A stretch of DNA of 64,000 nt from Erigeron canadensis (lineage: Eukaryota; Streptophyta; Magnoliopsida; Asterales; Asteraceae): assembly GCF_010389155.1 (NCBI RefSeq), contig NC_057767.1:2649765-2713764 (forward strand), read 5' to 3'. Below the pieces are notes generated by a model. It searched no databases, had not been told where the DNA came from, and saw nothing but the letters and a program-made list of their open reading frames with translations. The number at the start of each line of letters is the position of its first letter. Position 1 is the first letter of the stretch. A program made the translations under genes and the position numbers. Of this stretch, positions 31,706-44,332 are shown one piece after another.

Positions 31706-32014
31706 ATGGCTTCTTCATCAAATGCCCCTTACCGAAAACGTCCAATAACTGTCGATCAAGTGAATGACAATATCATGGCTGATATCCTCGACCACCAAAT
31801 GTTCAAAGACCAACTTGTTGAAATTGGTCTAAAACTTCAAGCGAAAAAGAAATGGTGTCAAGAACAAATCAGTTATATACAAACGGGGCATTGTACTGAG
31901 CTTGAGTGTCAATACTTTACTTATTTGCAGGGGAAGTTTAACAAGATTCAAGAAGATGTGGAAGAAATTGCTTGTGCGGTCATCACCTTAGATGAAATAA
32001 GTAGGTTCTTTTAA
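31706..32014 (+). CDS. Small unrecognised protein, 102 residues
   Basis: I do not recognise this protein. It reads MASSSNAPYRKRPITVD, then IMADILD, a lysine-rich KKKWCQEQISYIQTG, and YFTYLQGKFNKIQEDVEEIA, consistent with two or more amphipathic helices. No signal peptide or membrane segment is seen. Support for it being a gene: a well-placed TATA box, an AT-rich 3' end with poly(A)-signal-like AATAAA, and a divergent paralogue at 30943-31397 conserved at the protein level despite DNA decay. It could instead be an accessory ORF of an old transposon. A single exon is assumed. Confidence 0.5.
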   Translation: MASSSNAPYRKRPITVDQVNDNIMADILDHQMFKDQLVEIGLKLQAKKKWCQEQISYIQTGHCTELECQYFTYLQGKFNKIQEDVEEIACAVITLDEISRFF

Positions 32015-32823
32015 TGTTATGTTGTATGTTTTTCTTTATTAAGTTTGTAATGTTATTAAAATTACGAATAAACTTATTTTATTAAAGTAGACTTATTTTA
32101 TTAAAATACTTAAGAACATTACAATAGTATAAGACAACACATAATTCAAACTACTAAAACACACTTAAAAAAACTAAAGCACACTTAATCAAATTAAAAA
32201 GTCTACTTCATAATCCAAAACAACTAAAAAAGAACAAAGATAAGCTGCCTGAAACAGTGTTCGTATCTGAATCCTCACCCATGCTTCTCCCGATATATCT
32301 GATGTTGCATAATTATAAGATATTGAAAAGAAGTAAAATGCCTCAAAATTGATTTTTATTTTAACTAGCTCCCCTTTGACCCCTTATAACGAAGATTAAG
32401 TACTAATTCTTAATGGGTAAATTTCTGTTTCATAAATCTCTATATATATTCTTAGTAAATTGATTCTTGATGACAACTTTTAATTATAGACGAATTAAAA
32501 ATTATACATTAATGGTATGATTCGAGCAACCATCAATATGACCACTATCACAACTTAATCAATACGAAAGCTAAAAAAAAAAATATGAAAATTAACTCCA
32601 TATAAATATTCATTTCAGTTTACCCTTTTTTTTCAACTTTAGTTAAATAAAAAACATAAGAATTGAATGTTAAATAATAATAATAATGATTAAATATGAA
32701 CAAAGTATATAAATAAAAAACTCTTTTTGGTAGTTGATCATCGTATTTTTTATTTTTTTTGCCGTATATTTTTTTTTTGGGTTTAAAATATGTAGGGGTG
32801 TTTTCTAGGTGGTATATATATAG

Positions 32824-32882
<59 letters not shown>

Positions 32883-33623
32883 GATTTTTTTATTAATGGT
32901 CGGACATTATTTATTAAATAAATATTAAAAAATAGATGATTAATAAGGAGAGAGTATTAGACTAAAAGAGAGGATTAGAGGTGCCAAATGTACCATCAAC
33001 CCCTCTTTTAGTTATATTATAGATAGATAAGAAGAATCTTTACAAGAAGAATTTAGTTAACATCTATGACTAACGAAAAATCATTCTATAATTTATTTTT
33101 CATTTTGAACCCTTTCTTTTTGTCATCTGCTCCCGACTCTAGTAACATCCGTTTCATCACTTTATGCTTTAAACCCAAACCCATACTATCTATATGTTCT
33201 GGTTAAAATAAAACAAGTATTAAAGTAAATATATATAAAACAATAGATTTTTCTTCACCGAAAATCATCATGCATCATGAAAACTATCGTGCAACTATAT
33301 ATAAATATAATCAAAAGATTAAATGAGAACCAAAAATATATCGGAAACTACCAAAACTAGTATTTCATTAATATGTGTAAGGGTATTATTGTCATTTGAT
33401 AAATACAATTTAATTAATAAGTAAAAATCCCCCATGAATAGCTCATATAGTTATATAATCTCGAGCAGTTACAAAAATAGCTATCCTTTTATTAGACTTT
33501 GAATTGATATTATTTCAATTAGTGTTCCTCGCTACCATCCATTTTGACAAACTTTGAATAATTATATTTGGTAAGATATTACGGATAGCATTCAATCCAT
33601 ATAAAACAATTTAATATCTTTTG
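32015..33623. other. AT-rich spacer with long (AAT)n microsatellite
   Basis: Contains a (ATA)n tract of about 58 bp at 32823-32881. At 32100-32300 lies a minus-strand A-poor/T-rich stretch that could be a gene-end remnant. No coding region is recognised. Confidence 0.45.
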
Positions 33624-33757
33624 GGAGGTGATCCCTACGCAACATAATTTTACCAAACACAACAATATGTGTATCAGACAGTTGTACTGTACAACTATTT
33701 AATGTATATATTGTTGTGTATGATAAATTTGTGTTGTGTAGGGATCATTTCCCATAT
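33624..33757. mobile_element. Short MITE with ~45-bp inverted ends
   Basis: Left GGGAGGTGATCCCTACGCAA...CAAACACAACAATAT pairs with right ATATTGTTGTGTATG...TTGTGTAGGGATCATTTCCC. The centre has GTTGTACTGTACAAC. A related element with different ends but a similar centre is at 54031-54172. Confidence 0.7.
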
Positions 33758-33918
33758 CCTTTTATGTTTATTAGGTTTTATCTTTCAATCTTTTTTATTT
33801 ACGATTAAGATGTGTATCTTTTCCATTTTTTTGGTCTATTGTATTATAGCTTTAGTCTTTTTGAGTGATAAATCTACATTAGTTATGAGCTATCTACAAC
33901 AATATATATATATATACA

Positions 33919-35686
33919 CTAGGTCTTTTACCCGCACGATGTGCGGTTGTTTAATACGATTGTTCAACAAAATTTTGATTAACATCATAATATTTTGTAG
34001 ATATATATAAATAGAAAAAAAACAATATTTCAAAAGTAAAATAAAGATACTATAAGCAATGAACATTAATATCATTCATAAAAGTTAACTTCTAATTATA
34101 TACAAAATAAACTATATTCTTAAAATAATGATATGGAAATTCAATGGTATACAGAATCCATATATCATCATATATAATAATAAAATTGGGAAAATGAGGA
34201 GCAACTAGGCTAGAAATATGTAAGAAGAAAGCTAGAGATATGTAAGAAACATTGAAGTACTTCACATTATGTTATCATAGAAACTTATATATTTATCACA
34301 AAGCCTAAGTTTAAATTATTTTTTTATAAACATATATGAAACTTATATAAAAAGATGTATTAATATCTACTAAATGAAATTTTGGTAGTATAAACTCAAA
34401 GGATTTTAATTCTATTTCAGTTAATTAATTAGTTCAAATAAATAATTTTTCAATCTTCGATCTTCAAGTTTTTAATTGTTTGTCCATCTAATCTTTTCTA
34501 ATCTTTGCAAAAGGTGAATATAATAATAATATAAAAAAGAAAGAAATACATTAATAACGATCCAAATAAAAAAATTTAAAATGAAAAAAATACATTAATA
34601 ATGATCCATAAAAAAAATAAGTATTAAATATTTTTAAAAAGTGCATAATAATAGAGATTATTTGGTTTTTTGGGTTTCACCAAATTTATCATCAATGACC
34701 CATAATTAAAGTTTTAAACCAAAAACCAAATATATAATTCGTTTCAGTTAAAAATCAAATTTATAAACTGTCTGGTCCTTTATGGTTTTTTAAATGATTT
34801 GGTCTATGGGTTAACCGGGTAAAAACCAAACTGAAAACACCCCTAAGATGTGGGGCAATTTGTTCGTTAAGTAATGCGCCAAGTCTCTAGACATCACCGG
34901 AAAATAATCTAAGAAATAAAATCAAATCTTATAAGATGTAACTATTAAAGATTACACTAATCATGAAAACCCCTTTTGATATTAAGCTAAGTGGAAAAAA
35001 AAAGGCATGAAACATCCAATCAGTGACATTTATATGACAATTATCGAAGAAACAAAATACGATAGTTAACATAATAAAAACTATACCGATTATATGATGA
35101 TACACGATCAAATAAAAAAGCCTAAACATTGAAAAAGAAAATTAATATTCGAAATAAAGCTTCAACTAAGACTACATAAAAATATGTAGAAAGCACAATA
35201 ACAAAAATTAATTACCTTAATGATCATAATTCTTTTTGTAATAAATAGTCAAATTCTTGGTGAAAAAAATCATAATGAACCTAAATTTCTAATGTATGGA
35301 TATTCCAATGGAAATATAGACTATTCTAAATTTGATTAAAATTTTTTTGCTTAAAAGGTTTGTAATAATATATTAGTAAACAAATATATTTAAATATTAT
35401 ACAATCTTTTGATATTATTTTGAATCATTAAGTTTAGTGATCGGATCTAATGGTTATCGTATCCATAATATATATACATTTTTATAATATGAGATTTATT
35501 TTTTAATTTTGTAAGTACACAGTTAAAATTTAATATATTTAATATTTAATTTAAAATAAATATTGTAAATAAATATGAAAATAACACTTAGGATTAAGTC
35601 CTATGTGACAATTTTATAAGCTAGTTTTTTAAGTTAAAAATGCTTTAGAATCATTCGATTAACTATTGTTTTAATAGTTATATAGA
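33919..35686 (-). mobile_element. Non-autonomous Helitron B
   Basis: The minus strand starts TCTATATAACTATTAAAACA at 35686 after A. It ends with the perfect hairpin CCGCACATCGTGCGG (33932-33946), nine bases, then CTAG at 33919, followed by T. All four Helitron rules are met. Both ends match Helitron A (6870-8199), including the AAGTCCTATGTGAC / AAATCCTACGTGCC stretch inside the 5' end. No Rep/helicase frame is present. Confidence 0.85.
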
Positions 35687-36533
35687 TATTAGGGATGAGA
35701 TAAAACTCCCAAGTCTCAAGTCCCGCCCAGATAACGTCTCAATCCTGTTACCAGAAAGTGAATATATCGAGTCCAAAGTGATATTGGGTCCAGAACAGAA
35801 CAAAAAAATCTCGTAAACTACGGGATTTCCCTGTCCTGTCCCATTTCCGTCTTATATTGAACCAGGATTGGTACCACATTATTTTTGTGATTTTTGGGAT
35901 CAGTATTTTTGGTATCGAAACTGATACGAAACCAATTCCATGTCCATCCTTAGTATGAAGGGAGGCAAGTGGGAAGATTTTGAAAGTAAATTTGGATGGA
36001 ATGAAACGGCTGGCTTGGAGGAGGCTCAATGGGTGCATGAGATCCAGGCCCAAACATCTTTTAGGGCCCACCATTTTCATGAAAAACCTGATATTTATGA
36101 TAAAACCGTTAAGACCATTAGCATCTTTTACTAAAAAACCATTAAAAACATTTGCATCCTTTTTTATGACCTGATATTTTTTACGGCATTTAAGTTTTCC
36201 AAGATCTTTTGTTTACAGTTTGTTATTGTTTCTATTTTAATTCAATTTAGTAATTTATTAAAATATATTTAATTAATTCATTTAATTACATATACACCAC
36301 CAAATGTGTTTTATAGTTTTGTAAAACATTACGAGTATAATTTTTATTTTGTCATACAATACTTTGCTTTTAATGTCAAGAATACTTATCATTTTAATAT
36401 ATTTTATAATAATTGACTGAGCTACTTTTTATTTTCGAGCCAAACCTCCAACTTTTTTTACATCTTTAAAGACGACACTAAATGAATGCCCCCTCATTTG
36501 GTTGAAAGCATTTTAAACCCTCCTAGCGAGAAG
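35687..36533. other. Spacer with a possible small element
   Basis: At 35690-35955, AGGGATGAGATAAAACTCCC at the left and CATGTCCATCCTTAG at the right could be worn inverted ends. The rest is AT-rich with small frames I cannot support as genes. Confidence 0.3.
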
Positions 36534-36650
36534 CATAGTTATTAAACTCTAATAGTCAAAAGTTATAATTCTTACGAGTTAAGAAAAGTTAGTGTACGAG
36601 ACAACTCGATTTTACGAGTCGATTCAAGCTAGCTACAACTATGACCCAAT
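36534..36650. repeat. ACGAGTCG repeat, short relative
   Basis: GCATAGTTATTAAACTC at the left, ACGAGTCGATTC within, and CTACAACTATGAC at the right match the 26497-27019 element. Some further similarity to that element's interior appears at 36930-37070. Confidence 0.5.
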
Positions 36651-37213
36651 AATAATGGGTTAAGCGTTGAAATCTAACTAACTATGACCAAATGTCTATA
36701 GTGAGAATGAACTATCAGATTGGATATTGTGTGTTAAGAACTTAGTAAAAATATTCAAATCATGAACCGACCAATCAAAAACTTACACGTGACAGGTTAT
36801 ATGGGTTGCCACGTACGTCATATTACATAAATTGAAAAATTTATCAAGTTGTGAAATACAATGTCTAAACCTTAATTAGTTCGTTCCTAATATATAAATT
36901 TGGTTATAGTTACTTACATTCCACGGTATTTAACCCAATAGTAATTATAGTTTGATACTACATGTTATACATTACTCAATATATCATATTTATGGTTACA
37001 TCGATTTTTGTGTTATATGCATTTTTTTAATCGTTTTATTATGAATACGGTGATAAATTGTAATGTTGTGGCTGAAACAAAACGAGTTTAGATCGGGTTA
37101 CGAAATTGATCGATGTTACACCAAGTAGAATCTTATGGACAAGTTAAATTGTGTCTGTATGTATCACCGACTCTTTTCAAACGTAATAAATGATACTAAG
37201 CGCCCTAGCTAGC

Positions 37214-37232
37214 TTATAAATACATGCATGCA
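37214..37232 (+). promoter_or_regulatory. TATA box and RY motif before desaturase 1
   Basis: TTATAAATA at about 37214-37222 is followed immediately by CATGCATG (37223-37230), about 37 bp before the ATG. CATGCATG is the RY element recognised by B3 factors in seeds. Its position near the transcription start makes a regulatory role uncertain. Confidence 0.45.
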
Positions 37233-37266
37233 CTTGATGAATCGTTACATATTTTAGTATCAAACA

Positions 37267-40200
37267 ATGACAAACCTAATAACATACACTTTAGATGGTG
37301 AAAGTAAACCAGACTACAAAAAAATATGGATGTCTGATGTGGTTGTGGTGAGGAATAGGAACCTATTTCTCGGTCGTAAATGGAAATTGATAGATGTTGT
37401 AACCCTTCTTTGGATCTTAACCGTTCACTTGCTGTCACTTTTTGCACCTTTTACATTTACTTGGGGTGCCTTCTGGGCAGCACTTTGTGCCAGTTTTTTG
37501 TCTGGGTTTGGTATAACCCTCTCTTATCATCGAAATCTGGCACACCGTAGTTTTAAGTTGCCTAAATGGCTCGAATACATATTTGCTTATATTGGGGTTC
37601 AAGCTGCTCAGGTTTTTCTTATATCTATCCCTCAGTTTTTAAAATTAGTTTTTAATTATAAATATTTATATACATATCGGCTAACCTCTTACCCAAAAAA
37701 AAAATATATAACTTGATAAAGTTGGCATTAATTGGCATACTTAGGGTGTTTTGGATTATTTTTCTAATTAAATTTGATTTTTTGCGTTTCAAAACTATGT
37801 TCTGTCTTTATGAAAACGCAGATAATCAATGTTTTAGCTAAACATTTTGCTCAGTACAGAATCAACTCAAAACTCAATTTCAAAAGCCCCTTAATAAGCC
37901 ACTTACAGAGAGTTAAAATATTCTAAAGTTGGTTTTTCAAAAATCAAAAGGCTTTAAACGTAGTCCATCAACATATAAACATAAAGTGCCATCATTCTTT
38001 TTATCTCATGATTTCTAACTTTTTTATTTGAAAAAACTTGAAAGGTTTCAACTTCAAAAAATCTCTAACTCAAAACCAACAAACTATCACACATATACAC
38101 TTTGCAAGGTCTTAATTTTTTATGCCTAGCACATGCATGTTTATTGTTTTCATTTCAATTTTTAGTGACACATGAAATGTCACTAAAATTAGAGTTCTCA
38201 CTAGAGATATATTGTTCGCATAAATTAAAACGATAGTATATTTAGAACTTTTTAAATTTTAGAAAACAAATATATACTGAGTGTAAAACTACTCATGCAT
38301 ATATAAATGTTAATTATATGTACCGATAACCAGATTTAGACGATTTATTATATACAGACAACATATGAATACATTGAAGTTCGTTATGCATATTCGTTTG
38401 TAATTATTAAGATTTTAAGACACTTATTCCAAACTAAAATCATATAATACATCTTTCATCCAAATTGACATATTAATTGGTAGACTTAATTATTTCAAAA
38501 ACTATTTTTTTAACACCATGAGAACTTCTAATTTTTATATTGGATCACAGGTTTTTAAAGTTCATTTACAGTTTTATAAAAGAAAGTTCTTGAAATAAAG
38601 GTGTCCCCTGATATATTATATATATAGAGAAAGAGAGAGGTTAACTTTATTTTTAATTTATCTTTTCGTTCACAGAGGGACCCGATATTTTGGGTGAGCA
38701 TACATAGATCACATCATCAATACGTTGATTCGGAAAAAGATCCACATTCACCCACAAACGGGTTTTGGTTTAGTCATATTGGTTGGCTGTTAGATAGTGG
38801 CTACATCGTAGAAAAGGTAAATTGTCATGGTGTTGTTAAACATTATTTTAAGTGAATTTTGTGTATTATATTCTGAAATGTTAATTAGTCGTTTTTGTTC
38901 GCACATGGATTTAACTTGCAGCTTAAGGAACGAAAAAATGTTGAAGATTTAAAGAGCCAACTATTCTATAGATTCATTAGAAGCACCTATCTATATCATC
39001 TACTTGCATTTGCGGCTGTTGTCTATGCTTTTGGTGGTTTTTCCTACCTTGTTTGGGTGGTGGTAAGTTTCCAAAAAACTGGTTTTTCGGTTGAACCAAT
39101 TTATCTTGATGACCAAAAACAGTTGAATCAGTACATGGCCGAATCAATCGGTTAATTAAAGACAAAAATTACATAGATTTCATATATATAATTATTATAG
39201 AAAATGATAAATCCTTTTAAAAATTAGCCTAAAATTTTTCAAAAAAATATGAGAAGGTAACATGTTTTATTCACTAATTTTTTTTCTTAATTTTGTCTCT
39301 GATTTTATCACATGTATTCATCTAATAGTTTAGAGAATTTTTAAATCAATCTTTTAGAATGATTAACCATTTCTCAATTACTATTATATATTTAGAAAAT
39401 TTTCATCTAATATTACATAAATGACATGTTTAAAGGTGTGCTTAATAATGAGTAGACACATGTCAAAATAAATTGTGTGGATTAAGAAAGAGAAAAAGTA
39501 TAATCTATGTGTAAAAAATAAATTGAATAGACATGTTATTAGACATATTTTTGTATACATATGTATCACTAGCTACTGTTTATTAAAACAAAATTATTTT
39601 ATAACATTTTATATTATATTGTGTATGTGTGTGTATATACACACAAGGTATTATTAGTATGATGTACGTTTTCGTTGTTTGACTTGATTATGGGTACCAA
39701 CATTGCAGGGTGTGAGAATTACATTTACTTACCACTTGACGTTTCTCATTAACTCAGCATGCCATATTTGGGGAACCCAAGTTTGGAACACTGGTGATCT
39801 CTCCAAAAACAATATGTAAGGTTCCTTTCAAAAGCATTTAATTTATTGTATATCTATATATATGGGGTAAGGACGTATGAGGTTGTTAGACACCTAAGTT
39901 AGGTGAAAAAACTCTCACATAACTTTTTTAAACCATAAAAATTATGGGGGGTCAAACATTTATTCAAAATATTAAAATATTGGTATGTAAGGGATTTTCA
40001 CCCAAATTTGATGCATAACAATCCCATACTCATTTTTTCTCATATATATAACACCAAATCATCATTGTATATTTCCTTAGCTTCATAATGGGATGTTGAT
40101 CGAATATGTATAATTTTAGAATCTTCAGGTTGTCTTGAATTGTCCAATTTTTAAACTTTTTTCTTTTTGGCCATATGAAAACCAAACTGAATTATATATG

Positions 40201-40744
40201 CATTTAAAAACTTAATAGAATGTTGTCAGATTGTTATCCTAAATATATTGGAAAAAGTAAGGGTAGTGCTATCAGACACTTATTGTTTTCGATCAAATTG
40301 TTATCCTAATTTTTTAATGTATAATAATGAATTAATAATTTACTCTTAAAGTTATTTTATTCAATTTAAGTGTGTAACAGCACTACTTTCATTACCTTCA
40401 CTTCTCTCATATGTATTTCGTTAATACAGATTATTTGAATTAGCTCGCAACTTTTGCAGTATTTTTTTGTCATTAAATTAAGCTCAATTATACAAATTTT
40501 AAACACTTCTTAAATGTGCATATGTAGGTTGGTGGCGTTAATTTCGTATGGAGAAGGTTGGCATAACAATCATCATGCATTTGAGTATTCAGCACGATTT
40601 GGGTTAGAATGGTGGCAATTCGATCCTTGTTGGTTCTTAATAAAGTTTCTTGAAAGATTAGGCTTAGCCACCAACGTTAAGTTGCCGACTGCTGCTCACA
40701 AGCTTAAACGATCCTTTACATCTCCTAATAATAAATCGAAGTAA
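37267..40744 (+). CDS. Acyl-lipid (ADS-type delta-9-like) desaturase 1
   Basis: A membrane di-iron desaturase that inserts a double bond into acyl chains. The absence of a plastid transit peptide suggests the ER. Exons 37267-37611, 38676-38816, 38922-39062, 39709-39815 and 40528-40744 give 316 residues. Histidine boxes are HRNLAH (88-93), HRSHH (125-129) and HNNHH (257-261). Hydrophobic segments flank residues 45-85 and roughly 190-210. Box 2 has Ser where the paralogue has Phe (HRFHH), and the codon at the exon 4/5 join encodes Met245 where the paralogue has Trp. Regiospecificity and substrate cannot be told from sequence. The paralogue lies 14 kb downstream. Intron 4 carries a family I MITE. 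Confidence 0.9.
39864..40041. mobile_element. MITE family I, diverged, in desaturase 1 intron 4
   Basis: GGGGTAAGGACGTATGAGGT, CACCTAAGTTAGGTG and a worn right end GATGCATAACAATCCCATAC follow the family I order, between short TATATA tracts. Divergence suggests an old insertion tolerated in the intron. Confidence 0.65.
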
Positions 40745-42150
40745 TTTAGTACTTTTCATGAATTCCCGTTGTATTGTCTACAATTAGTTTGAAAATGAAT
40801 AAGCAATATCTATGGTGTTCGATTATGTGTGGATTGTACTCGTACGTCTTATCATTACCATGTCTTATTAGGTCGATGTAACTGTACTTGCTATGTTTTC
40901 GGTGACTTGCTGAAGAACGTGTAGGTTTTTTAATACAATTAATTCTGATGTTCAAAAAAAATTGTGAAGTAATCACTGTTTTACTTTTATTTATTATCAT
41001 CGATGAACTTGTCTCTTTCTTATATGCCATGATATGTATATATGTGTTGACTGTTGAGTATACGAGTATTATTTTGTATCGAGTAATCACCATCACTTAC
41101 AATTAGTGTACAATTTTACGTAACCTATAATAATTCTAACATTTTCGCTCATAATATTATTAGATACAAAATAATATAAACAAAATTATCATTCTACACT
41201 TGATGAATTAATTTACACCATTAAATCCCTTATTTTCTACATATCTCCACTACCACTTTACATTAATTACGTTTACATCAATTCACGCACTACCATCAAT
41301 AGTCTGCCACCACCACGATTGCCTGCCACTACCGCCAGTCACTGCCACCACCAATTACCGTCGCATCTACGAGTACAATGCTAGTATCTATGAATGTATT
41401 TTTTTGCCCTATAAGTACTTTATACATTTACAAAAAAGTGGGTACCAAATGTCTTGGATCACCATACATGAGTCGCCTGCTAGTGAGGTGAGTTGGAGTG
41501 CTTCCATATGTTTTGTGTCATGTGATCGGGGAAGGGGGAGGTTCGGGTTCTGCCGGTAAAAAAATACGGGCATATCTTAAAATGAACACAATTGAAGTTC
41601 ATTTAACATTATGGCTATGTTTAGGAAGAGTTTTTCAAGAGTTTTTCGTAAGTTTTTGCTTTTAATATTAAACAATAAGCTTCTATTGTGTTAAAAACTT
41701 TGTTTGGATAGATGCAACTAGCTTTATATTGACTAAACAGTGCACTAGCCAATATAATAGCTGAGAAAACAAAAACCCAACATGATACTGTAAGATGAAC
41801 TAATAGAACAATAGTGACACAAGGGCAATGACACTGTTCATTAGCTAGCTTCATCTATAATAATATTACAATGTCCCAATGTAAATGTTTTATTTTGACT
41901 TTTAAAGTCATCCTTTAACAATTTTGACCGTAAATATTCTTATTTGTATTATATACACTTTATGAAAATATATCAATGAAAATTACATTTAAAACTCAAT
42001 TCATTCATATATTATATATCAACTATTATATAACATACACGAAAATATCAACTATTATATAATATACATGTAAATATTTACGGTTAAAGTTATAAAAGAA
42101 AGACTTATAAAATCAAAATGGAAACCAAAGGAGTCATATGGTAGATTGGT
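40745..42150. other. 3' flank of desaturase 1; Helitron-like end
   Basis: No further gene. At 41190-41384 a CTTTACATTAATTACGTTTAC block, CCACCACC-rich words and a final CTAG followed by T (41381-41384) resemble the Helitron-like 3' end at 16196. Confidence 0.4.
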
Positions 42151-42240
42151 AGAGTGTGAGAAATACATTAAGTTACCACATGACGTTTCTAATAAATTAA
42201 CTCAGTATGCAATATTTGGGGAAGCCAAGTTTGGACCAGC
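42151..42240 (+). pseudogene. Desaturase exon-4 fragment
   Basis: Aligns with exon 4 of desaturase 1: GTGTGAGAAATACATTAAG, CCACATGACGTTTCT and ATTTGGGGAAGCCAAGTTTG match the gene closely, with small indels that break the frame. It lies 1.4 kb past the intact gene and is probably debris from a former tandem copy. Confidence 0.75.
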
Positions 42241-42254
42241 AACATGATAATATC

Positions 42255-42363
42255 TTTTCTGTTATGAAATTACAGTTGAAGATATATTGGGCAGCTGAAT
42301 TGCATTTGATGTTACTTTGAAGGCTATGAGTGATAAGTTGGTAAAACAATTAAATCTATGACA
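42255..42363. repeat. Direct repeat, copy 1 (copy 2 at 44205-44300)
   Basis: A ~100-bp segment with TGCATTTGATGTTACTTTGA and GTTGGTAAAACAATTAAA recurs in the same orientation at 44205-44300. Nature unknown; possibly part of the segment duplicated with the desaturase fragment. Confidence 0.55.
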
Positions 42364-44204
42364 TCTAAAAGTCGCAAAATGCTGCAGCAATTGAGTGGGC
42401 CGGCTAAACAATACATGTCGGCTGGTCAGAGCGTATATATATAGCAGACAGTGGGGTGGATATCTAAACATAGATTTACAAGTACATGACTTTCAATATT
42501 GCTTTTGTTGGATCGAGTATATATGGTCGAGGATGTAATGGCGAAAGTATTATTTGTTTGTGCTAACCTCAGTTGAGTTTGATAACATAATGCCTCCCTC
42601 TTTACTTGTTTAATTCGGATCGGAGTACGTATTTATTTAATTCTTGGTAGAATCAAAGATTTGGATATTTTTATGAGACCGTATGAAAACCATGCAAATT
42701 AATATCTTCTTATAAAGCAAATATCATTTTTAATTTCCAAACTTTCAATTATTAGCTAGCTAACAATTAATTAAAACCACATTACATCAATAACGTACAC
42801 TAATCACGAGCACCGCCGCCACCACCACCCGTCATCGCTACCACCGTCGTCCTCTTTAAATCGCCAACACCGTCGCCACTTCCACCACCGCTGCTACCGC
42901 CACACGCCACCACCACCTATCACCGCCACCATCATTACACTTCCGTATCGCACGGGTATCATTTTAGTATTTGTTAGCAAAACTACTTTTGCACAATGAA
43001 CCACTATACTCGGTTCATTTTTATTTCAACCCGATACGTTAATACAGAACTTGTAAATGTCACGTCATTATATATCTATTAAATTAAAAATACATTATAC
43101 ACATATAAATACAACACACATATAAAACTAAAATGTAAAACTATATCTAGTCCACAAAAGTTGGCCAACATTCTAAGGAGGTGCCTTATACCAAGACTCG
43201 ACCCAGAAGGACAAGTCCTAATTACTAATTAGTGTCATATCAGCAAAAAATCATTTAAGGATTGATCCCCTTAAAACCAATCTTATACTAAGGACTATTT
43301 TTGGACCACCTTTTATTTGATTATACACGTACTCACAAATTTTAAAATAAAAAGAAAAAGCACATATTCGTTTATAGGGGGACGAATGACATAAGGACGA
43401 GTCCAAAGATAAGTCCAACCCCATGGTATTCACTTGTCATCCCGGAGACAAGTATGGAGGACGAATCCAAAGATAGAAGTACAAGGCAGCTCCTAAAGGA
43501 GCATAACGACTAGCATTTTGAAGCTTCAATGGTGACATACTGACATACCGAAATTTTGGTATGTTGGGTCAACATTTGGACATTGGAAATGGCCTTATAT
43601 TGTAGATAGATTACTCGTGAATGTACGTTTTGGCGAACTATTGATAAAAAAGATTTTGAAATTTCATTGGATCTTTTGATAAGGCACGCACGCCGTAAGG
43701 ATTACTTTGAAGCTTTGGTTAAATGTATCGTTTGATAAGTCATTAAAATTGAGACTATCTATACTAGCTGTTTTATATTACATTTCGAATAGTTCTTGAG
43801 TAGCAATTGACTCAATTTACACCCTTAGTTTCTCTTTATTTGTGTGTTAAGGTCAATTAATTTGTTATGATATTTTTTCTTTTAAAATTACAGATTTAAA
43901 AATACTTAACAAACAAACATTTGGATAACTAGATTGTATAAAAGACATGATCGACGACCTTAAGATTATCTAGAGAAATTCATGTATAACAATGACCATC
44001 GACTACTTTTTTTTTTTTTTTGAAAGGTAACGTTTTCGAACTTACACCTTTCATCTTGTTTTAACTCCTTATACAACGTTCTATATTTAGATGATAAAAA
44101 AACAAAAGTCATGATATCTTGATAAATCTTATCCGGAGTGACTTTAACATTAAAAAACCACACCTTTTTTCGTGCTTTCTAAATACGTACACCTCATAAA
44201 ATCA
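42364..44204. other. Non-coding stretch with CCACCGCC-rich segment
   Basis: At 42780-42970 a CCACC/CCGCC-rich segment follows a CATTACATCAATAACG block and ends near CGCACGGGTATCATTTTAG, like a mutated Helitron-type end. No gene is supported elsewhere. Confidence 0.4.
43966..44163 (-). pseudogene. Possible LINE C-terminal fragment
   Basis: The minus-strand frame contains VKVTPDKIYQDIMTFVFL, reminiscent of the segment after the reverse transcriptase zinc-binding region of plant LINEs. Only about 65 residues remain and the match is weak. Confidence 0.25.
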
Positions 44205-44332
44205 TTTCTTATGAAAGTACAGTAAAACAGCTTAAATGCATTTGATGTACTTTGAAGGCTATGGGGGGTAAGTTGGTAAAACAATTAAAGCTATGGGTTA
44301 AATAATATATTATATATATATATATATATATA

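Noticed and set aside
33669..34010. 113-residue hydrophobic ORF
   Set aside because: Runs through the right arm of a MITE, a TA tract and the end of Helitron B; hydrophobicity follows from T-rich codons.
35940..36174. Two overlapping 64-residue ORFs
   Set aside because: Different frames of the same stretch, no family resemblance, no promoter or splice context.
41458..41570. tRNA-like wording (GGTTCGGGTTCTGCCGG)
   Set aside because: Only a B-box-like piece is present; no A box, tail or duplication, so I could not call a SINE.
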